Assembly: GCA_951799425.1 (NCBI GenBank)
Contig: OX637401.1
Coordinates: 32,103,780-32,167,779 of the forward strand
DNA: 64,000 bases
Origin: Ilex aquifolium
Lineage: Eukaryota; Streptophyta; Magnoliopsida; Aquifoliales; Aquifoliaceae
Reading direction: 5' to 3'
A program made the position numbers and the translations under genes. Shown in pieces: positions 11,516 to 30,409 of this stretch. Every line of letters begins with the position of its first letter. Position 1 is the first letter of the stretch. Under the pieces are notes generated by a model, which ran no database searches, was not told the DNA's origin, and was given only the letters and a program-made list of their open reading frames with translations.

Positions 11516-14500
11516 TCAACCTTGCTGAGATCTAACCTTGGTTAAAGCACCTGGCTCATCAAGCTGGAGCATGTTCCGATCAAGTGGTATTGTCCCAACT
11601 GTTAGATAACCAGAAGAGTCCGCAAATCCATTTACTTTGACAGGCATAGACCCTACTGTAACAACTCCAATTGATTCAGCGTTTGCTACTGTGGTAGCAC
11701 AAGTGACTTCCAACGGCTTTGATTCCGCCTGCCTTGGGTTGATAGTGAGTGAACCAATCTTTAGCATATTACTGTCATTCACCGCTTCATCTGCTACCTG
11801 TTTAGCATCTTCATTACTGATACCCAAGTTGCTGGCGTCAGGATCTAAGGAAACCTGCTCTGACGGAGCCATCACATACTTGTCAAACCTGTTTAGATTG
11901 TTATACTTGCTAATTTTCCCATCATCACTGTAAGGCAATTCGAGCACAGAATTTAGCTTGCGGGGGGGATCTAGTAAAGGCACAAGGAATGGAGTGTCAT
12001 AGGCTCTGATTAGCAGCCTGGCTTTTTCTTCCTGCAGAATTTTCTGTCTGTTTTCATAGTACGTAAAATCATCGAGCAAAGACGTCTTCCACGTATAGTT
12101 TTTGAATATTTTCAGCATTTCCATGCCTTTCTTATACCTAATCTGCACGAGAAAAGGAATTGTTAACGTATATGGTAATAGGTTGATCACACACACCCAT
12201 ACAGTTAATCTTGATGTAATATAAAACCAGAAAACTTAAGAGCAGCCTACAAGTCTGTTTAAATGGGGAAGGTTTCGGAGTTTTTTTTTTTTTTGGTTTG
12301 GTGGGGGGTGAAGGTATGGTGAGCATTAAATTGGAAGCAGAATCATGACTCAGCACCACACAAGGAAGGCCAAAATGCATAGTGGTCTTAACAGAAGAGG
12401 GGAAACAAAGAAGGCAGAGAAAGGGGTGAGTGAAAAGAAGAAAGAAAACATGAATTTGGTCTAGACAATTCAACATGAATCAGCATGTTATCCAACTCAA
12501 TCATGTGCAACAAAGAGTTAACAGTGTCAATAAGGGGCCAGTAACCTGCCAACTGCAGGATCCACTTAAAGGAGACTGGTTCAAGGTGATAGCAGAAAGA
12601 CCAGCTAACATTTTTTTTATGTTGACAAAAAAAAATACAGGTATATTGCCCCATCAAGAAGGTACTGCAGAAAAAGATTCTTGTAGCCAACCCCGAATAT
12701 ATGGTTAAGCCTCAAAAGTTGTAGCTATGAAAACACAAAATCAGACACCACGTTAAAGAGCAATGTAGGCATTGGGATCCTCAAACACGTGTTACATTAC
12801 TAGATAGATTCATATACCCGGCTGACCTTTTTAAGCTATAATTAGTTTTCATGGGATTGTTGCAACTAACGAACAGATAAATCATTCAAGCACCACCCAC
12901 CAAATCCAAACAGCAAATCAAAACAAAAATACCAACAAAAATTCAGTATTAGAACTAAGCAGCAATAATCAAGTAATAAGAGAAGGAAACGATTAATGTA
13001 AAGAGTGTTAATCTACAGAAGGAAACCTCTTGTGTATCTCTGCTGTTAGTCACTGGCTTATTCTCATTGTTCTCCAATAAGATGTGCCGAAAGTGGGGGT
13101 TAGGTACGTCTTTTATAAAAAGCCACTTGACAGGAAAGCTACCACTCCATTTATCTTGCTGCCAGAAATCCATGTCCTTATGAAAATCCACTGGACCAGT
13201 CATCTCAGCAACACCACAGAACTGGCCACTTGCATTTACCTTTATTTCACCAAAAAATAAAAGGAGGACTCCAATCAGAGTTGTCAAATTAATAGTAAAA
13301 ACAAATGAATGCTTTAAAACTCAAGTGCTTTGACATAATGCAAATGTGTAAGACAACTCACAGAGAAGAAAAGGAAGATAGGACAGTTTCTTGTTTCCCC
13401 TGCAGCTATTCTCTGAGCATCTTCATAAGCACTGTTGAGCTTCTTGTTTCCATTGGGTGTAGATGACCATACATTATACTTGATACTCTTGTGCACATCA
13501 TCCTCACTGTAGGATTTTATCACAAAGAACTTCGCATTTGCATAATCAACCGGGATATCATCCTTGTTATATTGATCGGAATAAATAATGATGTTTCCTT
13601 GTGCATCACTATTTCCAGCTTTGGTTGTGTAGGCTTTAACAGTTAAGTGATTTTGTGATTTATGGGCTCTAGGGGCAGGATTCTGCTCACCCAATGCATC
13701 TGGACTACCATTTACATTATCTAGAACTCTGCCATAATGGAACTTGGCTCGCCCATGAGTGCTTGATCCAAAATTAACCAAACCATTATCAGAAGGGAGA
13801 GCAACTTTTAGTTGACTACGATTAGCATAAGCCTTCCCACGTGAGGCATTCTCTACAGCTTGAGCACCTTTTGCCTGTAAACGCAAAAACCGAGCATATG
13901 ATTTAGAGATTCCGATTATTTTTCTGAAATGTTGCAAACACCACTAAATATCCTCATAACACACTTACAAAGCTACCAAAAAAAAAGGAATGACTTAATC
14001 TAAAAGGGAAAAAATATAACTTCTAACTTCAAATAAGAAGGCTTTAAGATTTAGTCATCTGGAGACAAGTAAAATTCAATTACCACAATGCCCTCACCTA
14101 TCCATTATAACAGTCCAATAATCTTTTTGCAACAGATTCTCCACAAGAATTTAAAATGATTAAGGAACAATACCTGTAGAACTTGTGATGATGGAGGACA
14201 GGAAAAACCGCTGGAAGTAACACTCCCATGTGTTGCAATCTGTTTGCTAGATCCAGCATGTGCCTTAGGACCTTCTGATACACTGGTGATGACATTACTT
14301 TGATTTGAAAGAGGCTTTGAAGAGGTCAGGCCAGAGGTTGAAGATGCAGAGGACTGTTTATGTCTAAGACCTGGACCATCAGATCTATTAGAAGCCGCGT
14401 CCAGGAACGAGTCTGTTGCGTTGTTAGAGACAATATCTGGTGTAGGTTGAACGACCATCGGGAAATAAGCAGGTGAAGACACAGCGTTTTCATAAGAGGG

Positions 14501-15612
14501 AATAGTGTAGTACTGTTGTGTCCCTACAAATGGGCCATCAACGCCCATCATAGCACCAGGAATGTAAGGGTTGTATGGGTTATATGGAGACTGTGCATAA
14601 CCATAGCTAGGTGTATAATATAAATATGGCAAACTTTCAGTCTGTGTACCCTGGAAAAAGAAACACATTCAGAAAACTAAAAATGAAACAAATCGCAAGT
14701 TTCAAAACAAAAGGAGGAATTAAATGCGGGAATATGAACTAACCGCGTACTGAATATCTTGACCATCCAGACCAAAAATCTTCTGGTGGTCATCCCAATC
14801 ACCGGGTGATTCAAATCCTGAACAGAATAAAACAGCATAATGTATCAATAAGGAACTATGAACCAACATCCTGTTCCAAAAAAACCAACACCCTGATCTT
14901 AAATGGGATGGGACCAACGTAGTTACCGGTAAAGATATAACCATAGTTGGTGGCAGTAGGATAATACAAGCCCTGATCAACAACAAACTCTTGGACTCCT
15001 TCGTTATACATGGCTTCAAATTGTTCAGGAAGTGGAGCTGTTAACTGTGAGTTTGACTCAGTACCTTGAATCTGAAGGCCAAGGCAAGGATACAAATCAA
15101 ATATTCTACCCATCAACATTATCACACGAATACAAAACAAACATTGAACTCCACTCACAATATTCAAAAAATATCTGCATAAAGGACATAAAGAAAAGCA
15201 ACAACCAACAAACTACCAGATAAGCATCTGCCTGTCCATGTTCAGGAACATTATACACTTCCATCCCAAGAGTGCCACCACTGCAAAAAACAGATGTAGT
15301 ATAGACTAAGTACACATGTCAATCAAATAAAACAGACAAGGGAAAGTAAAAACTTTACATTTGATTAAAAGAAAAGAAGACACTGCTTCATTCCTTAATC
15401 CCTGATGCAACCATATAAATCAATGAAGACCCTACAATGAGATCACTAGAGCTTCCAAAATGAATGTTGACAACAACCACAACAATTTAAACAGAATGGT
15501 GTTGATCCGCTTGTTTTTAACAATTACAAGGTTTTGAAATGAGATTACTGTACCCATCAGATAATGTCAAGAATACAGTTAATGAGCGACACGTTGTGCC
15601 CTTTGCATCCAT
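11516..15612 (-). CDS. YTH-domain m6A RNA reader, ECT family
   Basis: Eight coding exons (minus): 15612-15554, 15280-15217, 15071-14927, 14817-14744, 14650-14174, 13874-13362, 13239-13027, 12142-11516. The frame is continuous, giving 723 aa. Residues 115-270 are a Tyr/Pro/Ser-rich low-complexity region ([18 protein letters not shown]). The YTH domain starts near residue 380 ([31 protein letters not shown]-like [35 protein letters not shown]). The three cage tryptophans expected to hold N6-methyladenosine are W409, W470 and W475. A C-terminal extension after [21 protein letters not shown] resembles the ECT5/6/9/10-like branch more than ECT2; the exact paralogue is not assigned. ECT proteins bind m6A in mRNA in the cytoplasm and affect stability and organ growth. 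A second possible start is the Met in [11 protein letters not shown]. Some donors are weak (GTTAGT, GTTTCC). Confidence 0.95.
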
Positions 15613-16988
15613 GCGCTGTAACAAAAAAAGTTCTTAGCTACAAAGATAACCTTGCACGCAAACACCCCACACTCCCCTTTGGAACACACTAGAGCCTATC
15701 GCCTAACAGATCCAAACCCAATATCACTCTCCCCTCCTCCTTCCCTTTTCTCTGCTAATGAACACCAATCATCACCACCGTATACCAAAACCAACACCAC
15801 CAAAACTACCATGACCAAAAAACCTCCACCCCTCCTTCCGCCACCACCACCCATCTTCACAAACATCCAATTATAATCTACCAATAAGCCACACCTCAAC
15901 CATTATCCATCTCGCCCCCTACACTCATCACCACATCATTACCACTTCCAATCACCCATCCTATGCCCAAGCATCTGATTCTCAACGACAATCATTGACG
16001 ATTCCAAATCCAATCACCATCCAAACCTTCCGAGTTCGAGCCAGTGAGCTTTAAAAGCTTTAGCTTTGGAAATAGGAGATATGTGAAGTTGGGTTTTGGA
16101 AGGGGTTCATAGAGAAAAAAAAAAAAGTGTTTTTCGCTTTGCTTTCGATTTCGACTCTGTTGTTTCTAAAGAGATTTTCAAATAGGGAGGGGGAGAGAAA
16201 TTTGACAAATGGGGATTTAGGGAGGGTTTGGTCGTGGGGTTTAGGGAATAATAAATATCACGAGTCACGACCATTGATGATCATGATATTACTGGATGAG
16301 AAGAGGAAATGCTGAACAATCGAGAAGGTGCTTTTGTTTTCTTGGTCAAAGTTAATAAAAGAAAAAAGAAAAAAAAACATCCTATTTATTAATTATTCCA
16401 TTTATCAAGTAATTTGTCTTGTTTGATAGGATGACTATGAGGTTTAACTATCAGTGGCAAAAGAAATAACCTTCGAAATCAAACCTAAGCCATGAGGGTG
16501 CCCTTGCAATGGTTAAAATCCATAGGGATGTCAGTTAGAGTACCCTAGAGAAATCCTGGAGTTTATGTTTGCATGTTTGCACTAGGAAAGAAAGAACAGA
16601 AAATACTTTCAATTGCTAAAGAATAGAAGCAACTTTCAAGCATATACCTTTACCTACTACATCTTGAGAACCTGAATAAAGCCTGTATATGCTATCAATC
16701 CAAAAAAAAGACCCCCAAAAGCAACTACCAACATCATTAGATAGGCATATCAAACAAATGATCATACACATAAGACAAACATAAAAAAACTAACGGATTC
16801 CGTAATACATAAAAAAAAAAAATTTGATCACACATCCCTACTTGACAAAGGATAGTCCAGAAAAAAAACACATCATGCTAGAATCATTCTAGTCAAAACT
16901 GTAAAATACCAACCAGACCAAATATCCATACACGTGCACATGATGTATTTCTCCGAATCTCAATTGCTTCCAACAACTCAAACCCCAA

Positions 16989-17024
<36 letters not shown>

Positions 17025-17830
17025 CAATTAAAATAGGACTGAAATTTGAAAATCGGCCTTCCAAAAAATTCAGAAAAAACTCGTGTATCTTCCTGGGTGA
17101 GATATTAGAGAAATCACCATCCCAAATATAGAAAATATCACGAACATACGGAAATATATATATATATATATATACAAACCTATTCAGCTCTTCAACCTTT
17201 TTGTGGCAAGTCACAAACACAAGCTCAGGACTTCAAAATACACCCAAGCCACAAAATTAGCAGCACTCCAAATTAGCATAAACTCCTCAAAAATGTTTTA
17301 TCTTTATAGAAAATATAATGAATAAATCCTCACTAATGGAACCAACTATCCAAATGAAACACAACCCCACACCCCAAAAAAATCCCAAAATTCCGACTTT
17401 CCATATCCAAACAGCACGAAATCCCTCAAATAACTCAAAACGAGTTGTGCAAGCAATCAGTCCTCAATCAATCTCTATGATTACCAGTTCAAATCCCCAA
17501 AAAGCTACCATCGAATACTCCAAAGACCTTTGTATCAGAACAACGAACACAAAGTTACAAAATATTAAAAGTCTAATAAAAGGATGAAAGGTTCAAATAT
17601 AACAACACTGAAAAAATATGAGAGGCAAGCATATACGTATGCGTAAATGAATATACAAAGATAAGGAATGGAGAGAGAGAAAGAGAGTTACCAACAAGAG
17701 CCGATTATTCAAGCCATGGTTGACCAAGAAAGTTGTTGGAGAGCAAAACTGGCCAAGTTATAGAGAGAAGTGGCGATTTTAAGCAACATGCTTGTGATTT
17801 CGTCAAAACAGACGCGCCTACGAAATAAAA
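15613..17830 (-). other. 5'UTR intron and leader of the YTH gene, with a minimal uORF
   Basis: On the minus strand a leader exon (about 17830-17693) ends at a GTAACT donor. The next acceptor is TTACAG immediately before CGCATGG, where the CDS starts, giving an intron of about 2.1 kb. The leader contains ATG-GCT-TGA (17717-17709), a two-codon upstream ORF. The intron carries TA microsatellites near 17000-17024 and 17155-17174. The transcription start is not determined. Confidence 0.55.
16999..17024. repeat. (TA)n microsatellite
   Basis: An uninterrupted alternating TA run follows a poly-A stretch in the 5'UTR intron of the YTH gene. A second, shorter run is at about 17155-17174. The tyrosine-isoleucine ORFs these generate are artefacts. 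Confidence 0.85.
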
Positions 17831-17943
17831 ACCCTAGCCCTAGGAGGGACGGAGGAGAAAGAGAAACCCAAATAGAGTGGCTGTGGGGAAAGGAAAGGAA
17901 AAGAGCGGCCTTCTGGGTGGAGAAACGAAAATAAAAACCAAAT

Positions 17944-17948
<5 letters not shown>

Positions 17949-17976
<28 letters not shown>
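17949..17976. repeat. (GA)n microsatellite upstream of the YTH leader
   Basis: A run of about 14 GA dinucleotides sits in the proximal upstream region of the YTH gene. Such GA/CT tracts are common in plant core promoters. Confidence 0.8.
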
Positions 17977-19457
17977 TTCGCTGGCACTGCAAGAAGCCTT
18001 TTGGGCGATTTTTTTGTTTAATTTTATTGGTTGGCTGATTTTCCGAAAGTGCCCTCTCCTCCGACAAGCTACAGAAAACTTCCATAAATCACACCAATGC
18101 CCTTAAGTAAGAAAAATAACACAAACAACTACAACTTCCTCCCCCTCCTATTACACCCAAATCTCTTCCAATGGCAAAACAAAACCAAATGAGTAGTGCT
18201 GCCAACCATTATTGAACTACACTTATTGCCAATTCATGCATTTTATTTTTTCTCCTCTCCTATTATCCCCCAACTACTTGTCTTCCCATCGGTACACACC
18301 AGATGAATGATTGTCGAATTGTCCATCTCAATTATAATATGCATTAAGGAGTTCATATTTTTTTTTTCGTAACTCAAAAATTAAATCACCGTTAGATTCA
18401 GACATTCAAATAGTTTTGGATGATCTCAAAAAGGTTCACCCTCTCGGGGGATCAAATCCTCCAAGACTACAAAAAAAACAAAAAAATGAAAAATAAAAAT
18501 TAGAGGTACTGAGCCCGCAGTGGTGCATTTAGCAATTTTGGGAACAAAACTTTGTGGTCAGCAGGGGAGTTACATGGCTGGTCAGTCATCATACTTGGAA
18601 AAAGCCTACTTTAGACATGACAATATAGAAAAAATGAGTGAATCCTATTTGGCTTCCACTCACATTCGTCCAGCAATTAAGCCCAACAAATTCCAACCAA
18701 ATTGTATTGGAAAGATATATTCATGTCTCTTCTTAAACCCACATCTCTTGAAGCATCCGTGGAATGAAACTAATTTTCTTGAAGCATCCGTGGAATGAAA
18801 CTAGTTGGAAACTTCATGTGGTGGGTATTGATTCTGCTAATTAAAGAGAAAAAAGGGGGAGAGAGAAAGAGAGTATAGAAATACTGACTCCTCTTAAATT
18901 GCAAAGCACAAGTTGAATAGGTAGGCCTGCGTAGGTTTAATAAAGACTAGCAAAGTCTATTGTTCAATTTGTCCACGTAGGGAATTTTTTATGTATGAAA
19001 TTAATTAATTCGGGAGAGGCAAGGTCCATGGCAAGATATGGCAGCTTCATGAACCCCTGGCTGGCCTGTCTGTTACGTACTATAAATTTGTTGTTATATA
19101 TATATATATCTATATGCCATTTGTGGGATGATCAGCGAAAATAGTGCATAAAATAACTGCAAGAGAATGAAAGATAAGACAACAAAAAATACTGATAGTT
19201 ATAGGAAAAAGAAGTTATGAGACTGATAACATAATTAGATTATCTCAACTTAAGATATATATAATTAATTAATTGTAAGGAAGAAAGATAAACAAGAATT
19301 GCAAGTGAGAGGGAAGTTGACAACTTTGGAACAAAGTATGGAATGAAGCAAAAAGAAGAAAAGTAGCGATACTAGGCTTTTTGGCACCAGAATATCTTCC
19401 CCTCCACTCCAATGCCAATTATTATGCCATGTTTATGTGCTTACATTTCATTACATA
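17977..19457. other. Intergenic, no gene seen; contains a 30-bp tandem duplication
   Basis: This AT-rich sequence has no credible coding frame. At about 18747-18805 a segment containing CTTGAAGCATCCGTGGAATG followed by AAACTA occurs twice in tandem. The rest looks like decayed non-coding DNA. Confidence 0.5.
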
Positions 19458-20421
19458 TCATATTTATATAATAAAGCACAGTATAATTTAAATCTTAAAA
19501 GATAAACAAAATAATTTTTGTTTTTCACGGTTGAAATCTTTTTAAATTTTACTTTAAAATTAATCTGACGGTTAATATTAATACTCCAAATTTAATAGAG
19601 AAAATAAGCTTTTAAGGGTGTGTTTGGAGTGACTTTTTAAAAGCGTTTTTAGGATTTATAACTACTTTAAACAAAAAAAATTGTGTTTGAAACCGTCTCA
19701 CCCCTACCACCCCACCACCATCACCACTACAATCACCGTCACCACCCCACCACTACCTCTGCCACAATAACCACTACCACCACCGTTGACATCACCACCA
19801 CCGCCCCACGACCATCATCACTACCACGATCGTCGCGGTTACCCCCACCACCGCCACTATCCACCACCATCGTCATTTCATTCTTATATTTATTATCACT
19901 ACGACTATCATCTCATTACTATCGTCAACAACCACTATCACCCACCTCCACCACACCTACCACCACAACCCTTCATCGCCACCCACTGTCACCCACTCTC
20001 ACCACACCTACAACCATCGTCATTCGCCACCACCCATCATATTGTCGCCCAAAAGCATCCGTCGTCGCCCACCATCACCATCATCATTGCCCACCACCTT
20101 GTCGCTCCACCACCACGACTGGCAACAACCATCATTGTCGTCCACCACCACCACCGTCTTCACTCATGACTACCACTACTACAATCACTGTTGCCACCCA
20201 CAGCTACCATCACCACCACGGTCATTACCATCCACCACAACCATCACCGTCTCCGACCACCATCACTGCCGCCCACCACCTCTCACCCCCACTACAATCG
20301 ATGAATAAATTCTTTTATCACTCCTCTATGTTTGTGATTTGATTTTGGATATGAATATAAATATGTTTATTATTGACCATTTTTTTATTACTCTGTGCTT
20401 TCAGGCACAGACAATAACTAA
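19458..20421 (+). mobile_element. Small non-autonomous Helitron-like element with CAC-rich cargo
   Basis: The 5' end TCATATTTATATAATAAAGC resembles plant Helitron starts and is preceded by A. The 3' end has a short hairpin (CTGTGC at 20393 pairing with GCACAG at 20405), an 8-nt spacer and CTAA at 20418-20421, followed by T. This matches the Helitron rule of a subterminal hairpin, CTRR end and insertion between A and T. The 3' terminus is nearly identical to that of the larger element ending at 38668, which supports a shared family. No replicase/helicase frame is present, so it would need help from elsewhere. The 5' border is less certain than the 3' border. Confidence 0.5.
19683..20300 (+). 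repeat. CAC/ACC/CATCAC-rich low-complexity block, open in all three forward frames
   Basis: About 600 bp is made almost entirely of CAC, ACC, CAT and CGC triplets. The three overlapping forward frames are all long and open and encode His/Pro/Thr/Ser-rich strings, because the composition lacks stop codons. There is no domain and no splice context. I treat it as degenerate simple-sequence DNA, not a gene. Confidence 0.75.
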
Positions 20422-21284
20422 TCAATCTATTAATATTAATATTGTTACTTGGGCCCTTCCTTTATACTCGAATCAAAATTTCATTTGATTTTCTTCACCA
20501 ATTGCATTACCCATTATTCCCCTCCCACATGTCTACAAAATCCTCTTGTTACCGTATTCATTCATGTATAGTTTTCAATACCTTCAAAGTATATAGTTTC
20601 ACTTTCACCCCATCAATATTTTCACCCCGTTACCAAAAAGCCTCACCTCAAAGGAAAAAGAATTTCAAATGTTCTTCCGTGTCAATTTTTAAGTATAAGC
20701 CACCCTATAAAGATCATTATTTGATAGTTCTTGCTGCATTGCCATTTATTTGCAAGATTAAAAACGAAAAACTCCAAAGGATTTATATTAAAATTATCAC
20801 AATTGCAAAATGACAGGTTTGAAATAGAAATGATAACAGCATTAGAGTTCGACGTAGCTAATAGAATTGACCACCGGGCATAATAACAAAATCACCATGA
20901 ATTCTTTCCCCTTACTCAGATGATGAATATATAAGGTGGTCGGTCCTCTGTTGACAAAAACAATGTGCTCTGGCCTCTGAGCCTTCCTTATCTACCGTCC
21001 GTCTGTCTATCTGTCTGTCCATCCTCCAGAAAATAACCTCAAATTTCCCCAACATAAAACTGACCAACACAATCCTAGAAAGTTGTTTCTTTAGCTTACT
21101 CATACAGAAGTGTCTAACCACATTTTGTCATTGGTTTTATCTAATCGGTGGCCCAAGCTCAACTTGTAAAACACCTCACCATAATACCTCTCTTCATAAA
21201 AAGGTGACTGAGAAGAGCAATTAAGTAAATGAACACCAGACGACGCCACTTCAACTAATACAAATCACCAGCAAATCTTTCATT
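20422..21284. other. Intergenic stretch and probable 3'UTR of the helicase gene
   Basis: No supported gene is visible. The part nearest 21284 is expected to be the 3' untranslated region of the minus-strand helicase (stop codon at 21285-21287). A TCTGTC-type short repeat occurs at about 20998-21020. Confidence 0.45.
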
Positions 21285-27764
<6,480 letters not shown>

Positions 27765-29200
27765 TCTTAACAGCTATCTACAATCAAATAGACCCCAAAT
27801 GTGAAATATAAAAATGGAATTTGTTGCCTAAAGCAATAAGTGGAATTTGCCTGAAGTTTGAACTGATTCTACAATCGACCTTTTTTTAATGAACTCTCCA
27901 ATTTTGATTAATGCAAGAGTTTTGTGTCCTATCAAAACAACAATATACCATTGTTGTAGAATGTTAGCTGAAAAACAATAACCACCAAAAACAGCAACAT
28001 AGAATTCGTTCAACCAAAACACAAATAATAGTAGGAGTGGTATAACCATGTGCCAGCATATAATTTGAAGTCACCCCCCTTGGTTGCTAAGAAACTGGGG
28101 GGAAACTGCTAAAAACAAGGAAAATTGCTAAAAACAAGGAAAATTGCTAAAAACTTTGTTAAGTGGCCAAGTTAATTAGCAGGAGTTGATTGATGCTGCA
28201 TTTGGCATTATCCAATATTCACAACCTAGCATTGGTGTTCAGGTAATACTACTTGGTATCTTGAGCTAGTATGCTTTTTGATTCCAAGTCAGAGATCCAT
28301 GACGTTAAATATCCTAATACCAAGTTTAGCAGGATGGATGACACTGTAATTGAAATTGGACGAAACTTAGTTCAAACTGTGACTTAGTTTTTTTTTCAAT
28401 TTCTGTTCCAATTCCAAAGCTTCTATTGCATGATGTGAGACTCAGACTGAGTTCAGGAGTGTGAATTTGCGCCTTATAGTAAATGGAGTCCTCATTGCTT
28501 CTATTTCTAAACTAGTTTTGCTCCAATTGCTATTCAAAGGCATGCATTTCATGCTCCAAATATGGCATCATCGCGAGGGTATTTGTTTTTGAGAAATGAG
28601 ATAATGAAATTTCTGGAATTCAAAACTGTTTGTTTTCATTCTCATCACGTTGTTCAGAAAATAACAAAATAACAAAATAAAAATAAAAATTAAAGCAAAT
28701 CCTTTGGGGAAAGAGAAGTAGATGACAAAGTATGCAATGATCGGAAAACGGACACTCATGCCAAGTTGCTAAACCATCCAATTACCATATTCTGATTCTT
28801 AAGACCCTGTGAGATATCAAACATACTACAAAGAAACAAAAAAGGGCAAACCCTAGAAACAGAGCCAAGAGCAGGTAATGAGTCGGTCATAAAACCCTAC
28901 ATACCATCGGATACATGATGTATTCAGAATCTAGGATTCAACGCATCAGCACAACAATCAATACACAAAACCTATAAAAAAAAATTAAAGAAACAAGCGA
29001 CTAAATTTTAAAAAAGTAAAGCTCGTAAAAAAATTTATACCTGATTGAAGAAATCTAGCTTAAATTTGTATGCTTGGTTGACGGAGCTTGATGCCCTTTT
29101 CTCTCTCTAACTTCCTCTCTGTAACTCTTCTAAAATGGGGGTTTCTAAACCCTTTTTCTCTCGCTCTGTGGCAGAGAGGAAAATGGAATAACTCTTTAGG
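27765..29200 (-). other. 5'UTR intron and leader exon of the helicase gene
   Basis: On the minus strand a leader exon around 29180-29043 ends in CAATCAG followed by the donor GTATAAAT. The matching acceptor is TTGATTGTAG, about 16 nt before the start codon. The intron of about 1.26 kb shows no coding content. The TSS position is an estimate. Confidence 0.5.
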
Positions 29201-29577
29201 GGAAGGGTCGATCTTAGTTTTGATGTTTAGGGTTCAGGATGAGAGGGTTGTTGTCTGCGCCGATGGTCCAGGTATCAATTATGAACCCCTCCTTTTGCGT
29301 TAATAACACTAACCCACCCTAAGTTGTGTTAAAACACATAAAAACCCCTGACATTTCTGAAATAACAAGAGAGCTCATTCAAAGATATTATTAATTGCTG
29401 GTCATGAACTATAGCGACTAAGGGGTTGTTTGGTAAGAGGGGTATGGGGGGCTTAACAAGATGAGTTTGGAGTTCTCCAAACTCCTCTTCAGCCCGTAGC
29501 TGACCCGAATATTAAACTCATGATCATAGGTTTCATCAAACTTAAAAGGGGTGAGTTTGGGAAAATAGGTTAAGGGG
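29201..29577. other. Intergenic flank that received the hAT-like insertion
   Basis: The stretch contains GGGGTTGTTTGGTAAG at about 29421 and several AAACTC/GAGTTT blocks. Together with material right of 30402 (CCAAAC blocks near 30630-30650) it may be the two halves of an older small element split by the hAT insertion. This is only an inference from motif resemblance. Confidence 0.3.
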
Positions 29578-29753
29578 TAGGGATGGTAGTGGACCAGGTA
29601 AAAATGGGTATTTGTCCAAACCCGTCTCGTTTGGACTAGGGATGGACCATACATATTGGACAGTGGACGTATACGGGGATACCCATATAAACCCGTGCGG
29701 GGATGGACTGACACTTACCCCCGCCCCGCCCCGCCCCGCCTCGCTTTAAACCC

Positions 29754-29755
<2 letters not shown>

Positions 29756-29797
<42 letters not shown>
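29756..29797. repeat. (ATT)n microsatellite
   Basis: About 14 consecutive ATT units lie inside the hAT-like element. Confidence 0.9.
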
Positions 29798-29802
<5 letters not shown>

Positions 29803-30186
29803 CATGTTGCTGTGAATACAAATCTAAAATATTATTGAATGATTTTTTCTTTTGAAAATTGTTTTGTTTTTTGATTTTTTTTCATGGTTTTGGCTTGTAA
29901 AAGTGTAAATCTTTGTGTTTTTTATATTTTCTTATGTTAGATTATGTAACATTATGTTGTGTTGTATGATATTGTGTTGGATTTATAAGGGAGACAAACT
30001 TTTAATTATATTATGTTGGATTATGTTGTAGACAAGGTTTTAATTATATTATGTTGTAAATGACAAACTTTTAATTATGTTATGATATTTTATAATTATG
30101 TTAGATTATTTAAAATATTAGATTTATTTAGAATTTTGGATTATGTTGGCTTAGGCTTGGGCTTGGGCTTGGGCGGGTAAGATTAT

Positions 30187-30243
30187 GGGGGTGGGGGTGG
30201 GGGTGGGGGTGGGGGTGGAGGTAGGGGCGGGGCGGGGGACGGG
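30187..30243. repeat. (GGGGGT)n and GGGGCGGG tract
   Basis: Five to six tandem GGGGGT units are followed by GGGGCGGGGC-type sequence inside the hAT-like element. The G-runs of this length on one strand could form quadruplexes. Confidence 0.85.
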
Positions 30244-30409
30244 GCGGGGATTACAAATTTACCCGCAGACGGGGATGGGGATGAAAATTATACCCGTTAA
30301 CGGAGGTGGACCAGAGATGGACGGAGTTTTTTTAAGCGGTACGGGGATGGAGAGTCAGAGACTACACCCCCCGCCCCCGCTTCGGTCCACTGTCATCCCT
30401 ATTAAGGGG

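Larger units (their letters stand above)
29578..30401. mobile_element. Non-autonomous hAT-type element with exact 8-bp target duplication
   Basis: The left end reads TAGGGATGGTAGTGGACC. The reverse complement of the right end reads TAGGGATGACAGTGGACC, matching at 16 of 18 positions. The element is flanked on both sides by TTAAGGGG (29570-29577 and 30402-30409), an exact 8-bp duplication as expected for hAT transposases. The 824-bp interior has an (ATT)n run, TATGTTGGATTATG-type repeats and GGGGGT/GGGGCGGG blocks. It has no transposase frame. The borders are directly visible; the superfamily follows from TSD length and terminal sequence. Confidence 0.85.

Noticed and set aside
15696..15899. 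Gly-rich ORF and its Pro-rich partner on the other strand
   Set aside because: Both come from simple CCA/CAC-rich sequence within the YTH 5'UTR intron.
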